A stretch of DNA of 64,000 bases, taken from Channa striata. Taxonomy: Eukaryota > Chordata > Actinopteri > Anabantiformes > Channidae. Shown here piece after piece: positions 1 through 11,600 of the stretch. The stretch covers positions 124,001 through 188,000 of the forward strand of contig CM065182.1 of the NCBI GenBank assembly GCA_033026295.1, read 5' to 3'. The notes beneath the pieces are model-generated. The model searched no databases. It had not been told where the DNA came from and worked only from the letters and a program-made list of their open reading frames with translations. The position numbers and the translations under genes are program-made. The first letter of the stretch is position 1, and every line of letters starts with the position of its first letter.

Positions 1-295
1 AGCGCTTGCGTTAGCGTTCATTTACTCGGTACAAAATAAACCCGACACAATAGAGCTAATCCTCCCTGGGCACACTCTGACAATGAGAGCGCCACTGCCA
101 ACTACTGGACTGGATGTGCAATTACAATTTTTCTAGTACGGCAAAAAAAGCATGTTCCCCACGGTCTCACGTGAGCGCGCCCCACTATTTGAGTAACACT
201 GGGTTAATGGGTGAATCTGAGTTGCCTGTAGGTGTGAGTGTGAATGCCCCCATGATCCTCAGTAGGATAACTGGTTGAAGGTAATTGAAGGTAAT

Positions 296-456
296 TTCCC
301 CTCCACTGTTGCCTATGTCTTGCTCAAGGGAGATTTGTTGGGTTTTCTTTAAATGTTTGTATAGTCTTGACTTTATTATGTAAAGTGCCTTGAGATGACC
401 TTGTTGTAAATTGGCGCTATATAAATAAAGTGGAATTGAATTGAATTGAATTGAAT
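296..456 (+). repeat. L2-family LINE 3' end
   Basis: This is a 5'-truncated copy of the L2-type 3' end found at least six more times in the window. It shows 'ctccactgttgcctatg', then 'aagtgccttgagatgacc', then 'ggcgctatataaataaag', and ends in an ATTGA-type tail (attgaattgaattg). It has no coding capacity. Just upstream (about 205-250) is a fragment of another dispersed fish repeat ('gtaggtgtgagtgtgaatg'). Confidence 0.85.
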
Positions 457-465
457 GATTAGTAG

Positions 466-2379
466 TACTATTTTTGATTTGTACTTGTTAACCCTAACCT
501 CAACTGCGACTTTGTTGACATATGTTAAACTACAATTTTTGGGTGAGTTGCGCAAGATGATTTGTTTATGACCTATAGATTATTTGCATTATTTTGGGTT
601 TTTACAATGGGTTTGTAGGTTCATAACAACCAGCCTTATTTATGAGATGAGTCATTTTTGAAACTCAATTATTGAAAAGATAGCTGTTTGAAAACTTGAG
701 CCCCACAATTCTACTTTATATGGAAGAATAATTAGATTATCATTAATAACACAAGCATTTGTAATTTAGCATACCCTTGGAGTGATATAGAATTTCTATT
801 GACTTTGATAATGATTTGTAAGGATACATTTAACAGGCCTTCCACATACACATGTATTAATGCTACAATCCTTTGACCACATTTAAATTAGTTACTTTAA
901 AGCAGATAGATGTTTGTATAATCATGTTTGCTGTTTCATGTTTTATATTTTTAAAGGATTTTTTTAATGTTTCCTGTTTCCACTTTGACAGGAAAAAGTT
1001 TTTTTTCCTTTTAATCTTTAAAAAGTCAAATTAATTTACCACAATTAAAAGTAAAACACTTACTGTAATCATGTCCTACAGTACAATTGTCCTCACAATT
1101 AGACAGCAATTCACAGTTTCAGAGCCAACAATAGATCAATACACAATAATCAGCATACTTTACAGTTGTCGTCCATTTCTCCTGTAGCTGTGTGAGTCGA
1201 GAGAAAAGAGCGAGGTTCACACACACATACACACAGAGGGGTGGTTAATGATCTGTTGGTGTCTGTTGGACTTTCGCCTAAACACAGAACCTGCTCAGGT
1301 GTGTATGTCCGTGATTCAGCAGTTAATGATCACTGGTTATTGGTTATCACTAACACAATTTAGATATTGCTAGTTTTACTGGACTAAAGCTTTACATACA
1401 ATGACATTTTTGTTAATACTACCAGATGTAGTGCAGGAACCAGAGGAGACAAAGTAGCTGATAAATATGAAACGGGATGTGCTAACGGGATTTGACGAGG
1501 AGAACAGCTTCAGAAGTGTTGCTTAGTTTGTCTTGGTCTTGATGCTATGAGGAAAAGATGCAATCAGGCTCTGATATTTAGCAAGAGCAGATGGAGTCTT
1601 GGATTTGCACCCCTTTCTGTGTCCCAGGGATTAGGAGCTGAGGGACGAGTGAAACAGGAAGACAAGGGACAGAAACTGTCCAGACAGGCTGAAAGTGTAT
1701 TGGAGAGTCTGTCAGTGGCGGTCTGTATCAAAGGCAAGGAGGGTTACAGAAACCAGGAGAACAGCTGAGGACTGAGTGACCTGCAGCTGAGGCAGAAAAA
1801 TTGCGCATGTGAGTATGTGAAGTTGCAGGGAGAAAGACGGTGAACTGAAGGAAGAACTGACCTGATCAATGCAGAGGAGTGACTGGAGTTCAATGTGAGT
1901 GAGTGGGAACCAGTGTCAGGTCAGATGTGTTCAGAGGCGAAAGGACACGAGCAGCTGAGGAATGTCCCGTTGGCTGTTCAGGTCTCCAAGGACGATAAAA
2001 GGAGGACTGATTTCAGAATGATGATTTCTGATGGTCAACAAATTAAAATCATGAGATTACACTTTGATCTTGTAGCCTTTATGGTCATTTTAAGATAAAA
2101 TATTTTATATTTTATTCAGGTACCCCGTACTTTATTTCATTGTCTCCTGCAAATTCAAGAGTATTTCCTAGTATGTATCTTATATGTACAATAATGTAAT
2201 GTTGCAATAGTGGTCATTTGTGGAGGAAACATTAATTTTACTCAAACCGGGCGTAGTAGTGTCCGTCAATATGTATGTAAACAGCTGAAAGCAAGAGAAA
2301 AAAAGAAGAAATATGCAAGAAAAATGCAGCATATGTAACAAAAGTGCAAAAACATTTTAAAAACGTATCCTCCAAATAC
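466..2379. other. AT-rich intergenic stretch, no gene seen
   Basis: I see no exon with recognisable protein similarity upstream of ttc1. There is a short CA-type microsatellite near 1215-1237 and a purine-rich segment at 1540-1900. That segment has short open frames on the plus strand but no family resemblance and no convincing splice structure. Confidence 0.5.
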
Positions 2380-2384
2380 GCTTG

Positions 2385-2542
2385 AAACACTCGGTAGCGG
2401 ACTGTTACTCGCCAATTTCCAGTTCAGCCGTTAGGCGGCGGAAACGCCCCTCGAGCCGTTCAGCCCAACAGAAGAAGGAGCGCGTCATCTTCCCGGAGGT
2501 GGCGTCACAGTGTGTCCTCGGCAGGCCAAGCGCTGTTTACAG
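2385..2542 (+). promoter_or_regulatory. ttc1: ttc1 CpG-rich promoter and non-coding first exon
   Basis: A short CpG-dense patch (gcgg, gcgc and ggcgtcac motifs and an ETS-like cttcccgga) ends in a good splice donor, 'ttacag|gtaagtaaag', at 2542/2543. The next acceptor that joins coding sequence is at 3240-3241, one base before the ttc1 ATG. This stretch is therefore inferred to be the 5' UTR exon with its housekeeping-type promoter. The transcription start itself is not visible. Confidence 0.6.
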
Positions 2543-3242
2543 GTAAGTAAAGAGGTATTTTACAAAAAACTGTATTATTTTAGCTACATCACACTGCCAT
2601 GTCAATGACGTCACTCTTAATGTCTGATTCGTCGGGCGGCTGACATCATGGTGACGCTCTGTTAGGTGTTAGCAGTATTAGCAATTAGCCCCAGCTACGT
2701 TCACCAACTTGAAAACTGCAGCTGAAGCTTTTCGCATCTAAATAAAGAACCGATTCGTTTTGGAGAGTCTTGGTTGTTGTTTTTTTCATCAACCCGCCCG
2801 GTCTGATTTCCCTTTAGAAATGTGCTGTTGTAACACCGCAGTCGGAACCTTCTGGATGTGGTGTTTCACAGGGAAAATGGACCAACCGGACTGGAGACGT
2901 GAAAATATTCAGTTTATAACGTTAATCATGAAGTATTCACATTAGAGTGTGTTAGAAAACTGAATATAAACCAGAAGCTGGTGGTGCTGATATAACAAAC
3001 TGGAATTCTGCATTTCTGGTGTTTCCTGTCTAACACAGCAGACAAGTGACCAAATGTCTGGTCTCCGGTTCTTTTGTTAAACGTGCCTGCAGTCATCTCC
3101 AGCCTAGGAGAAGAGTTTGTACCTACTTTAATAACGGTGCCAAACTGCCTCTATAATTCCAGCCCCAAAAGGTGTAAAAAGTGTCACCCCAATACTATGT
3201 GGTTGTGATTTGTGGACCTTGTTTTGTGTTGCTGCTTCAAGG

Positions 3243-5233
3243 ATGAGCAGCCGAGGAGGCGTAGCAGCAGGAAAGCCCAGAGAACGGGAGGAGGAGGAGG
3301 ACTTTTACGACTGTCAGGAGACTCTTGGCCCTCCAGACCTTCGACAGGCAGGAGGGGGGTCACAGCACTTTCACAACAAAACTGAGACATTACCAGACAA
3401 AATGGACTGTATCATGAGTGAAACAGCAGAAAGGGGGCTACATCTGGAGAATGAGCAGGGTGACAGGCTGCAGGAGGATTCAGATTCAGATCTGAAGGAG
3501 GATGAAAGTCGAGGAGTTGAGTTTGACGATGACTACCTGAGGGAGGTGGAGAAGGAACTGACACACGAGGAAAAGGAGGTAACACATGGATAGGATGTTG
3601 ATCTAGATAACACATGTATCAATTTATGTATCTGGCAAATGTTCTTGTGTTTTCCAGCTGTTTGCTATGTCTTCACAAACCAGACAATTGTTTTCAGTTT
3701 TTACCTTTAGGTGTGTAAAGTTGCCTCGTGGTGTCAGTCCTGCAGCTTTCTGGACTCTGGTTTAATTTCAGGAATTTCCCACTGTGAGATTAATAAAGTT
3801 CTATTCTATTCTATTTCTGGTTCTGTTTCAGAGTCACCGACAGCAGAGTTTAATTCTGAAGGAAAAAGGAAACAATCTGTTTAAAGCTGGAGGTCAGTAT
3901 AAACTTGTTTCTAACATTTTACTCCAGTTCATAGAGGAGTTTAAACGAGTATATAAACTTGTTTTCAGATTGGTCAGAGGCAGAACGGAGCTACACAGAG
4001 GCGTTGGGTTTATGTCCAGTTTGTTTCAGCAGAGAGCGAGCTGTGCTGTTCTCAAATAGAGCTGCTGCGAGACTGCACCTGGTAATCATATGCTAACAGG
4101 CAAACATGACATTATCAAAGTTATTTCTACTTTTATCCAGTTCTGACTTTACTTAGCAAGATGCCAACATAGCATTAGCCACATGCTAACAGCGTGTTCC
4201 TGTTTTCAGGACCTAAAGGAACAGGCAATCACAGACTGCACCAGAGGTGAGTGATGACACACATTAGCACACTAGCAATAGACACATTGTCTTAGCGATA
4301 CAGCTACATACTGATAGTTGGTTGCCATAGTGATAAAGCAGTGTACTGATTGTTACCTGCGGTTGCTGTAGCGATAGAGTTGGATCCAGACTACCAGCGG
4401 GCACTGATGAGGAGGGCAGAGCTTTACGAGCAGACAGAGAAGCTGGATGAGGCTCTAGAGGACTACAAAAACGTTCTAGACCGTGATCCAAACCAGACCA
4501 GCGCCAGACAGGCCTGCATGGTGAGTTCACTAACTGCTGCTACAGCCAACTTCCCGTGGTCCAACCAACTCAGTGATCTTGCCGTGTTGCTGTTAAAGTT
4601 CCAGAATGTATCAGAAGCTGCAGAACTTCATGGAGAATTTAGATGTTTTACATTTGTTCAGTATCACAGTGAAACAGTGACAGTTGTCCAGACATCTTTT
4701 CATTACCATTAAAAGCAATATTTATTAGTTCCATTAATTACATTTTATAGTGACCTTTCATACTAAGTGTAATATGTTCAACACTGGTTACGGAGCTTCA
4801 TCTCATCAGACTCTTATTGTGTAAGTGCAAACATTTCAAGGAACTAAAACATCCTTCAAACAAACAGTCTTCTATGAAGGAAACAGAACTAAACAAGCAG
4901 AAAATCCCTTTTCAGTTTCTAACAGTAAGACTTATTTTAATATGCTGTTGTCTGTCCCTCTCTCAGAGATTACCTCAACAGATTCAGGAGAGAAATGAGA
5001 AGATGAAGGAGGAGATGATCAGTACGTATAGAATCTAAATGCACAAATTTTCAAATGTGTATATTATTGTATAAATATATTTTGACCTTTGACCTGCAGG
5101 TAAGCTGAAGGACCTGGGGAACATGATCCTAAGGCCATTCGGACTTTCCACCAACAACTTCCAGGTCAACCAGGACCAGGAAAGTGGATCCTATTCCATC
5201 AATTTTGTGCAGAACCCCAACAACAACAGATGA
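3243..5233 (+). CDS. ttc1: Tetratricopeptide repeat protein 1 (Ttc1), 7 coding exons
   Basis: Coding exons are 3243-3578, 3832-3892, 3969-4081, 4210-4246, 4372-4520, 4967-5021 and 5100-5233. All have gt/ag borders and compatible phases, and encode 294 residues (human TTC1 is about 292). The ATG follows the acceptor by one base and opens MSSRGG. Residues 1-112 are acidic and low-complexity (EEEED, DSDSDLKEDE). Residues about 120-240 carry three TPR helices pairs (LKEKGNNLFKAG; AVLFSNRAAARLHL; ALMRRAELYEQTEKLDEAL). The C-terminus has the family-typical KLKDLGNMILRPFGLSTNNF block. TPR1 family members are known as adaptors that bind Hsp70/Hsp90 and G-protein alpha16/Ras through the TPRs; that role is family knowledge and not shown here. 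Introns are short (72-446 nt). Nothing looks broken. Confidence 0.97.
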
Positions 5234-5300
5234 CATCCCGGCAATATAGTGTTAACGTCACATTACCGTGTCGACAAACCTGTGTTTATGTTTAAAGAAA

Positions 5301-5306
5301 AATAAA
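5301..5306 (+). terminator. ttc1: ttc1 polyadenylation signal
   Basis: A canonical AATAAA lies 68 nt after the ttc1 stop codon. It is followed by a GT/T-rich stretch (gttggagttgtttcctgtttgttc) of the kind expected downstream of a cleavage site. The convergent pfdn1 stop lies only about 350 nt further on. Confidence 0.8.
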
Positions 5307-5654
5307 GTTGGAGTTGTTTCCTGTTTGTTCTAATCTAAAACAAGTTTTTGTGATCCTAATACAACAATGAGGAAACACATGATACTTTAGGATGATATTT
5401 TAGTTACATTCGAAGTGCGGGATATAGAGATAGATGAGTATTTAGACTGACAGTATTTAGAAAACATTTAGTGAAAAATGTACTTTGATGCAGACATTCT
5501 GGAGATGACCCAGATGTACAAATTAATTTTTAAGGAGAATCTTTTCTAATTTGTAAAACTTTTGACAATAAATCAGAAATCACAGCTAATTTTCATTAGA
5601 GTTTAATGATCGTTAACAGACAAACTAAAGCTTCAACATTTTCATAATAAACAG

Positions 5655-8600
5655 TTACTGAGCCCTCCGCGACAACAGCATCTCTCTGATATTGTCTTCG
5701 GCTTCTTTCACACTGCGTTCAAGGTACACTTTCTTCTGCTGTAAATAGGAAACAGACAGTCAAAACATGGACACACCTAGCAGGTAAAACACACCCAGAT
5801 CTGTTATACTTCACGACTAGCTTATCGTTGGGTATGTGACTGCAGGTACATGAGGTGAGTGCATGCCTTGGGGTAACAGATTCATGTGTATGAATCTCAT
5901 TTTTTGTATTTTTCTGTCTGTATTACTATATTACCTTAGTTTTTGTACCTTTATTCCTCATGTGACATAATTTTCTGACTAGTCATTTCCACTGTACTGT
6001 TAAATTTGGTATCTACAGTGCATGTGCTGAGACCATGAATGATGTTCAGGGCTCCAGTTTGACACTTTTGTTTGACCAGGGCAAGTGAACTACGTTTAAG
6101 GAAGTGGAATGTGTTTGTTGTGGGGTGGTATGGTCTGCATTGACTTATTTGGGTTCCTGAGCTGTAATAGCAACATCGTCTTCTATCAGATGTTGTTCTA
6201 TCAGACTCTTTCGTAAAGTGAGCTTTTCCAATCTAAAAATGACTTCAGGTCTGGGTCCTGATCCAGCCAACTGTAATAAGACTGCTCTGTTGCAGGTTTG
6301 AGATTAAGAACTTGTTATGACACCGACTCCAGTTAAAACTTTAAACATGCAACAATCCAGGTTTATGCCAAACCATTAGCATGCTAATCTGGATACCTCG
6401 TCATGGTAACAGGAACATAAAAAGAAGAGCTATAGTTAAGACTGAGCATTAATTTACTTCTAAAACATTCAGCAGCAGCAGTAAAGACCCTAAAATGAAA
6501 TGCGTCAATAAATTAACACATTTAGCCATGGATGTAATAGGAGAGCAGACAGGTGCATCTGTGTACGGTCTCAAAACTAAGGGCTGATTAACTTCGACTG
6601 GAACGTTTTGTGTTCATTAATATGGAGACAATCATCACTGCAGTTCAGGTACAAATAAATTGACCAAAAACAGAATATGGCATTTTAAATAGATGATAAA
6701 ATGCTGCAGTGTGAAAAAATCCTACATAGGTGCAAGCACAGTGGCTCGCAGCGCCAACAAGACCAGCGTCACATTTGCTTCTTTTTACGCCATTACCGCT
6801 GTTGACTTACTAAAAGCTGTACGATTTGTCTGTGCTGTTTTTAAAAGCACCATTAAAGTAGCCCCTCCCACTCAGCTCAGAGAGAGCAAGAGCAGCAGTA
6901 GAGTGACACAGTAAGTGAATGAAGAGAGGAAGTGGCATTAGTGAGAACAAATGCATAAATCAGAGAAATCCTAGTCTTTTCGGATCATTACAAAGCGGTT
7001 AGGTTCTGAAACACAGTCGTAACTTCACACATCCCTGCAGAAAGGGCTCTATATGAACACAACTGAAGTGCACATTTCTTATGCTTCTTCTGCTCCTCTT
7101 ACCTCTGCAGGTCTTTGTGCCTGCGACCTGAAACTGATTGATTCATGTAATGTTTACGTTGCAGAGCAGCGACATTAGTCTGACAGTGTGATTTTGCCCT
7201 ATTTAAACCACTATCCCTGTACAACCTTCATCTTGAAGCTTCTGATTGGCAACACACCTTTCCCAGGTAATCAGCAGAAGCTGCAGGGTAGTGAAAACAA
7301 GCGGGGCTGCAGCCTCTCAAGGCCTGGAGTTTGACACCCCTGTATTAGACTACATGTTATTTTCCAGTTAGTTGGCCTCAAATTTAAAAGTTCATAACTG
7401 GCACGATTGACGGGAATATTCTGTTGCATATGCCATCAGCATAAACGGCCTGTTAGAGGAGGAACATCACAGAGGGCTTTAATTGAGACATACAGGAGAA
7501 ATTATTTGCGTGCAATAAACACATTGTATAAATATTGTCTTTGATTCATGTGACTGTTGCATGGAATTTACCAACCACATATGCTGCATGAGAAATAAAC
7601 CCAGCAATTTTTTTTGCATGCATGCACAAATTCTCTATTATTCCCTTGGTCACATTGTTTTTTATAATGACAATAATGTGTTTCTCCTGGAAACTAGAAA
7701 TGAAACCAACACAAGTTCATTAGAAGATTAAAAGTAACCTCACATAAAAATGTTGGTCAGCCGTAAAGTATAATAAACTGTTCAACTCTGCTAACTGACA
7801 GAAGCTTAATGAACCATCTATGTATGTGATCCACAGCTCAGGCCCTCATCCTCACGTCCTCTAACACACTGTACTTTGAGGTGTGAGTCACAGAGATGTC
7901 TCAGCAATATCTGACCTGGTTTAGTCTCTAAGCTACTACTATTTTACTGTGTGCTCCTGCCATGTAGCCTGTGTATATGTACCTCAAGCTCCTTTATTTT
8001 CTCATCAGCCGTTTTCTGTTTGTCCATCAGCTGATTGTTGATCTCCTCCTTTGACTGCAGAATGAACCTGAAACACAGAGCTGCTGTTTAGAGACCAATA
8101 GTCACATCACACGAGCTTTATCGAAAGAACTGTCTGGTTGTTTCAACACACAATAAACTCAAAACAAAACAAAAAAACTGAAAACTACAAAACTAATTTT
8201 AACAGACATAATGCTAATTAACAGACTAACTATTAAACAATGCAGACATCTTCAGATTAATTTCTGAAATTAAAAACACAGGTGTTCTGTGAGTGATTCT
8301 ACTACTTACTGTCTGACAAATCGCATTGTTATTGTCAATGTGATGTGAAAAGGTGCAATAAGCACTGCAAATCAGTGTTTGAATTGTAATGAATCTCTCC
8401 ATCCATCCTCTGTGAACCCTCATCCTGTTAAGGGCTGGAGTCTGCCCCAGCACACGTGTTCCTTTCATACTTGCGTGGCAGACCTATGTGTCCAGAAGAG
8501 GGCACTGTCGCATTTAACGATCCACAATTAGCTGAAAATGAAGAAACTCTCTCGAAAATAAATCTGCATGTTGTGCAATTCACAACACTCACCATCTGTA

Positions 8601-11600
8601 AAGGCAAACGAGGCTTTCAAGGATAAATTTGACCTGATGAACTTTTTCCAGACCAGATGTATTTGATAGACAAAGAATACTTAGTAAAGTTAAACATAGT
8701 AAAACTATTTTAATTATGATGAGCCAAATAATTTGTGGACCATGTGAAGTATAGTATACTATGCTATCAAAAGTATGCTATCAAAACAAGAAAGTTGACA
8801 TACACATCTTAAAGACACTGAAAACACAATGAATACAGTAATTACTGAAAAAAAACAGCAGAACAACAACATAACATATGAAAAAACATATAAATGTTAT
8901 CCAAAATCAGGGTGAACAAATACAAACTGTTACGTTTCTTGTTCTGCTTTTCCGTTCTAATGCTTTCTGATTCTATTCCAGTTTTAATACCGACTCCCGT
9001 CATTGTCCAATTAGGTTGTTGAGAACTGGGTAGTGTGCACTTCTGCATCCCACGGTTACCCATAATTCCCTAATCCACTGTATACGTATATCGATGGAGA
9101 GGTTTAAACCAGCCTTAAGACATGAACAATAAAACAGAAACAACGACTGGAGGTTATCAGCTGCAGCAGCACTCCTTAATATTTCTATATTATGATTCTA
9201 ATTACCCCCCCCCAAAAAAGCCAGTCTTAATTAACACACATTACCAGTTAACAATAATAATAAAATAATAATTCATTTTATTTATAAAGCACTTTACATT
9301 TGTGAGCAAGTCTCAAAGTGCTACACCAGCAAATTCAAAGCAAGAGTAAAAGAAAAAAAACTGTAGAGGGTAAAATATGAATAAAAGACATGCCCATAAG
9401 TAAAACGTAAATAAAATTAAACAGAAAAATGGCAGTCCCATTAGTACGCTTTTCTGAAGAGTAAAGTTTTAACTGTTTTTTGAAACAGTCCACGGTCTGT
9501 GGTACTCTCAAGTTCTGAGGAAGGGCATTCAAGATCCGTGGAGCAGCTGCTGAGAAAGCACAATCCCCCACTGTGTGCAATTTGGTCTTGGAGGGCCAGA
9601 GACGTTAAGTATTTGTGGAGCAAATGTGTCTTGTTGTAGATTGTGGTGAGAGGAGTTCTTTAGGGTATTGTGAGGAATTTCCATGGATGCACTGGTGGGC
9701 AAGTAAACAGATTATATTCAATACGAAAGTGGATGAGGAGCCAGTGAAGTGTCAGGAGGATAGGATTGATGTGCTCAAATTTACACACCCTCTTAAGGAC
9801 CCTGGCAGCACTATTTTTAATGTGTTGGATCTTTTAAAGGCCCTTACCAGAGATCCAAATGAGGAGTATATTACAGTAGTCCAGCCTGGAGGAGACAAAG
9901 GCGTGGACCAGCCTTTCGGCATCACAGAGGGAAAGTGAGGGGCGGAGTTTGGCGATGTTTCTAAGGTGGAAGAATCCAGTTTTACAGAGATGATGAACAT
10001 GTGTTTCAAATGACAGGTAAGGGTCACACTTGACCCCCAGGTTGTTAACAGAGTGGAAGAGGGCAAGGGTGTGGCCAGAAAAGGAAATACAGTTAATGTG
10101 GGAGGAATGGAGCTGGTGGGGAGTTCCAATTAGAAGGGCTTCAGTTTCGGTGCTTTTCAATTGATGAAAGCTCTCTGACATCCACGCCCTGACTTCGTCC
10201 AGGCAGCAGGTGAGAGCTGATGAAAGTGTCAGTGAGGTCGGCTTCAGTCTGACATTGAGTTGCGTGTCGTCAGCATAGCAGTGAGCAGAGATTCCGGGCT
10301 TCTTAATGATATGGCCCAGTGGAAGCATATAGATGTTGAAAAATGTCGGCCCAAAAACGAACCCAGCGAGTGGGGCGGCGATTTGTTTTCCCAAAGGGCC
10401 ACGTACTCAACTCTGTTTGTGACATAGGACCCAAACCACTCCAGAGCAGTACCAGAGAAAACAGCTATATACTGTAGACGGTGAAGGAGAATTTTGTGGT
10501 CGACTGTATCAAATGCAACTGTGAGATCTATAGGGATGAGAAGTGTACGGGAGCCCTGGTGAGCAGCCATTAGGAGGTCCCTTTTATCACTAAAATACTT
10601 GAAAATGTAGTTGCAAAGCAATTATATGACCACCTGCGCAGAAATGACTTGTTTGAAGAATTTCAGTCAGGATTTAGAGTTTATACTAGCACAGAAACCG
10701 CACTGATTAAAGTCACCAACTGGCTACAGATAAATGACTTGTCTCTATACTAGTTCCGCTAGATCTTAGTGCTGCATTTGACACCATTGATCACAAAATA
10801 TTATTACAGATACTAGAAAATGTAATTGGGATTAAAGGAACTGCACTAAATTGGTTTAGATCTTATCTATCAGATAGATTCCAATTTGTTCATGTTAATG
10901 ACGACTTTTCCACATACACAAAATACTGGACTACTGCAATTCTCTACTTTCAGGCTGCCCCAGTAACTCTCTAAAAAGCCTTGAATTAATCCAAAATGCT
11001 GCAGCAAGATTACTGACTGGGATTGGTAAGAGAGATCATATTTCACCTCCATTAACTTCTCTCCATTGGTTTCCCATTAAATGTAGAATAGAATTTAAAA
11101 CACTTCTTCTTACCTATAAAGGTCCATCATACCTAAAAGATCTCCTTGTACCATATCATCCTACTAGACCACTTCGGTCCCAAAATGCAGGCCTACTTGT
11201 GGTTCCTATCAAGCTCCTCTCCTGAGGAACCAGCTTCCAGTCAGGATTCGGGAAGCAGACACCCTCTCTTTTAAGACTAGGCTCAAAACTTTCCTCTTTA
11301 ACAAACCTTATAGTAAGTTATAGTCATGCTGCTACAGGTTTAGACTGCTGGGAGACCAACCCCTGATGCACTAAGACACTTTCCTTCTCTCACCCCACAT
11401 TTATATATCACCACTGTAGGACATTAACTCTGTGTCCAGTGCACAGCTACTGGTCCTACTAACCTGCTCGATGTTTTTTTGTTGCTTTTGTTGCTCTGTT
11501 CTTTTCTCTCTCCACTTTCCACTCAGCCCAACCGGTCAAGGCAGATGGCAGCCCACCCTGAGCCTGGTTCTGCTGGAGGTTTCTTTCGTTAAAGGGAGTT

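Noticed and set aside
1547..2098. Two plus-strand frames upstream of ttc1
   Set aside because: Short, without splice context or family resemblance. The real ttc1 leader begins near 2400.
9834..10621. Candidate host gene with AFDTVDH and YADD-containing frames
   Set aside because: The motifs are LINE reverse transcriptase. Frames are broken and repeated elsewhere in the window.
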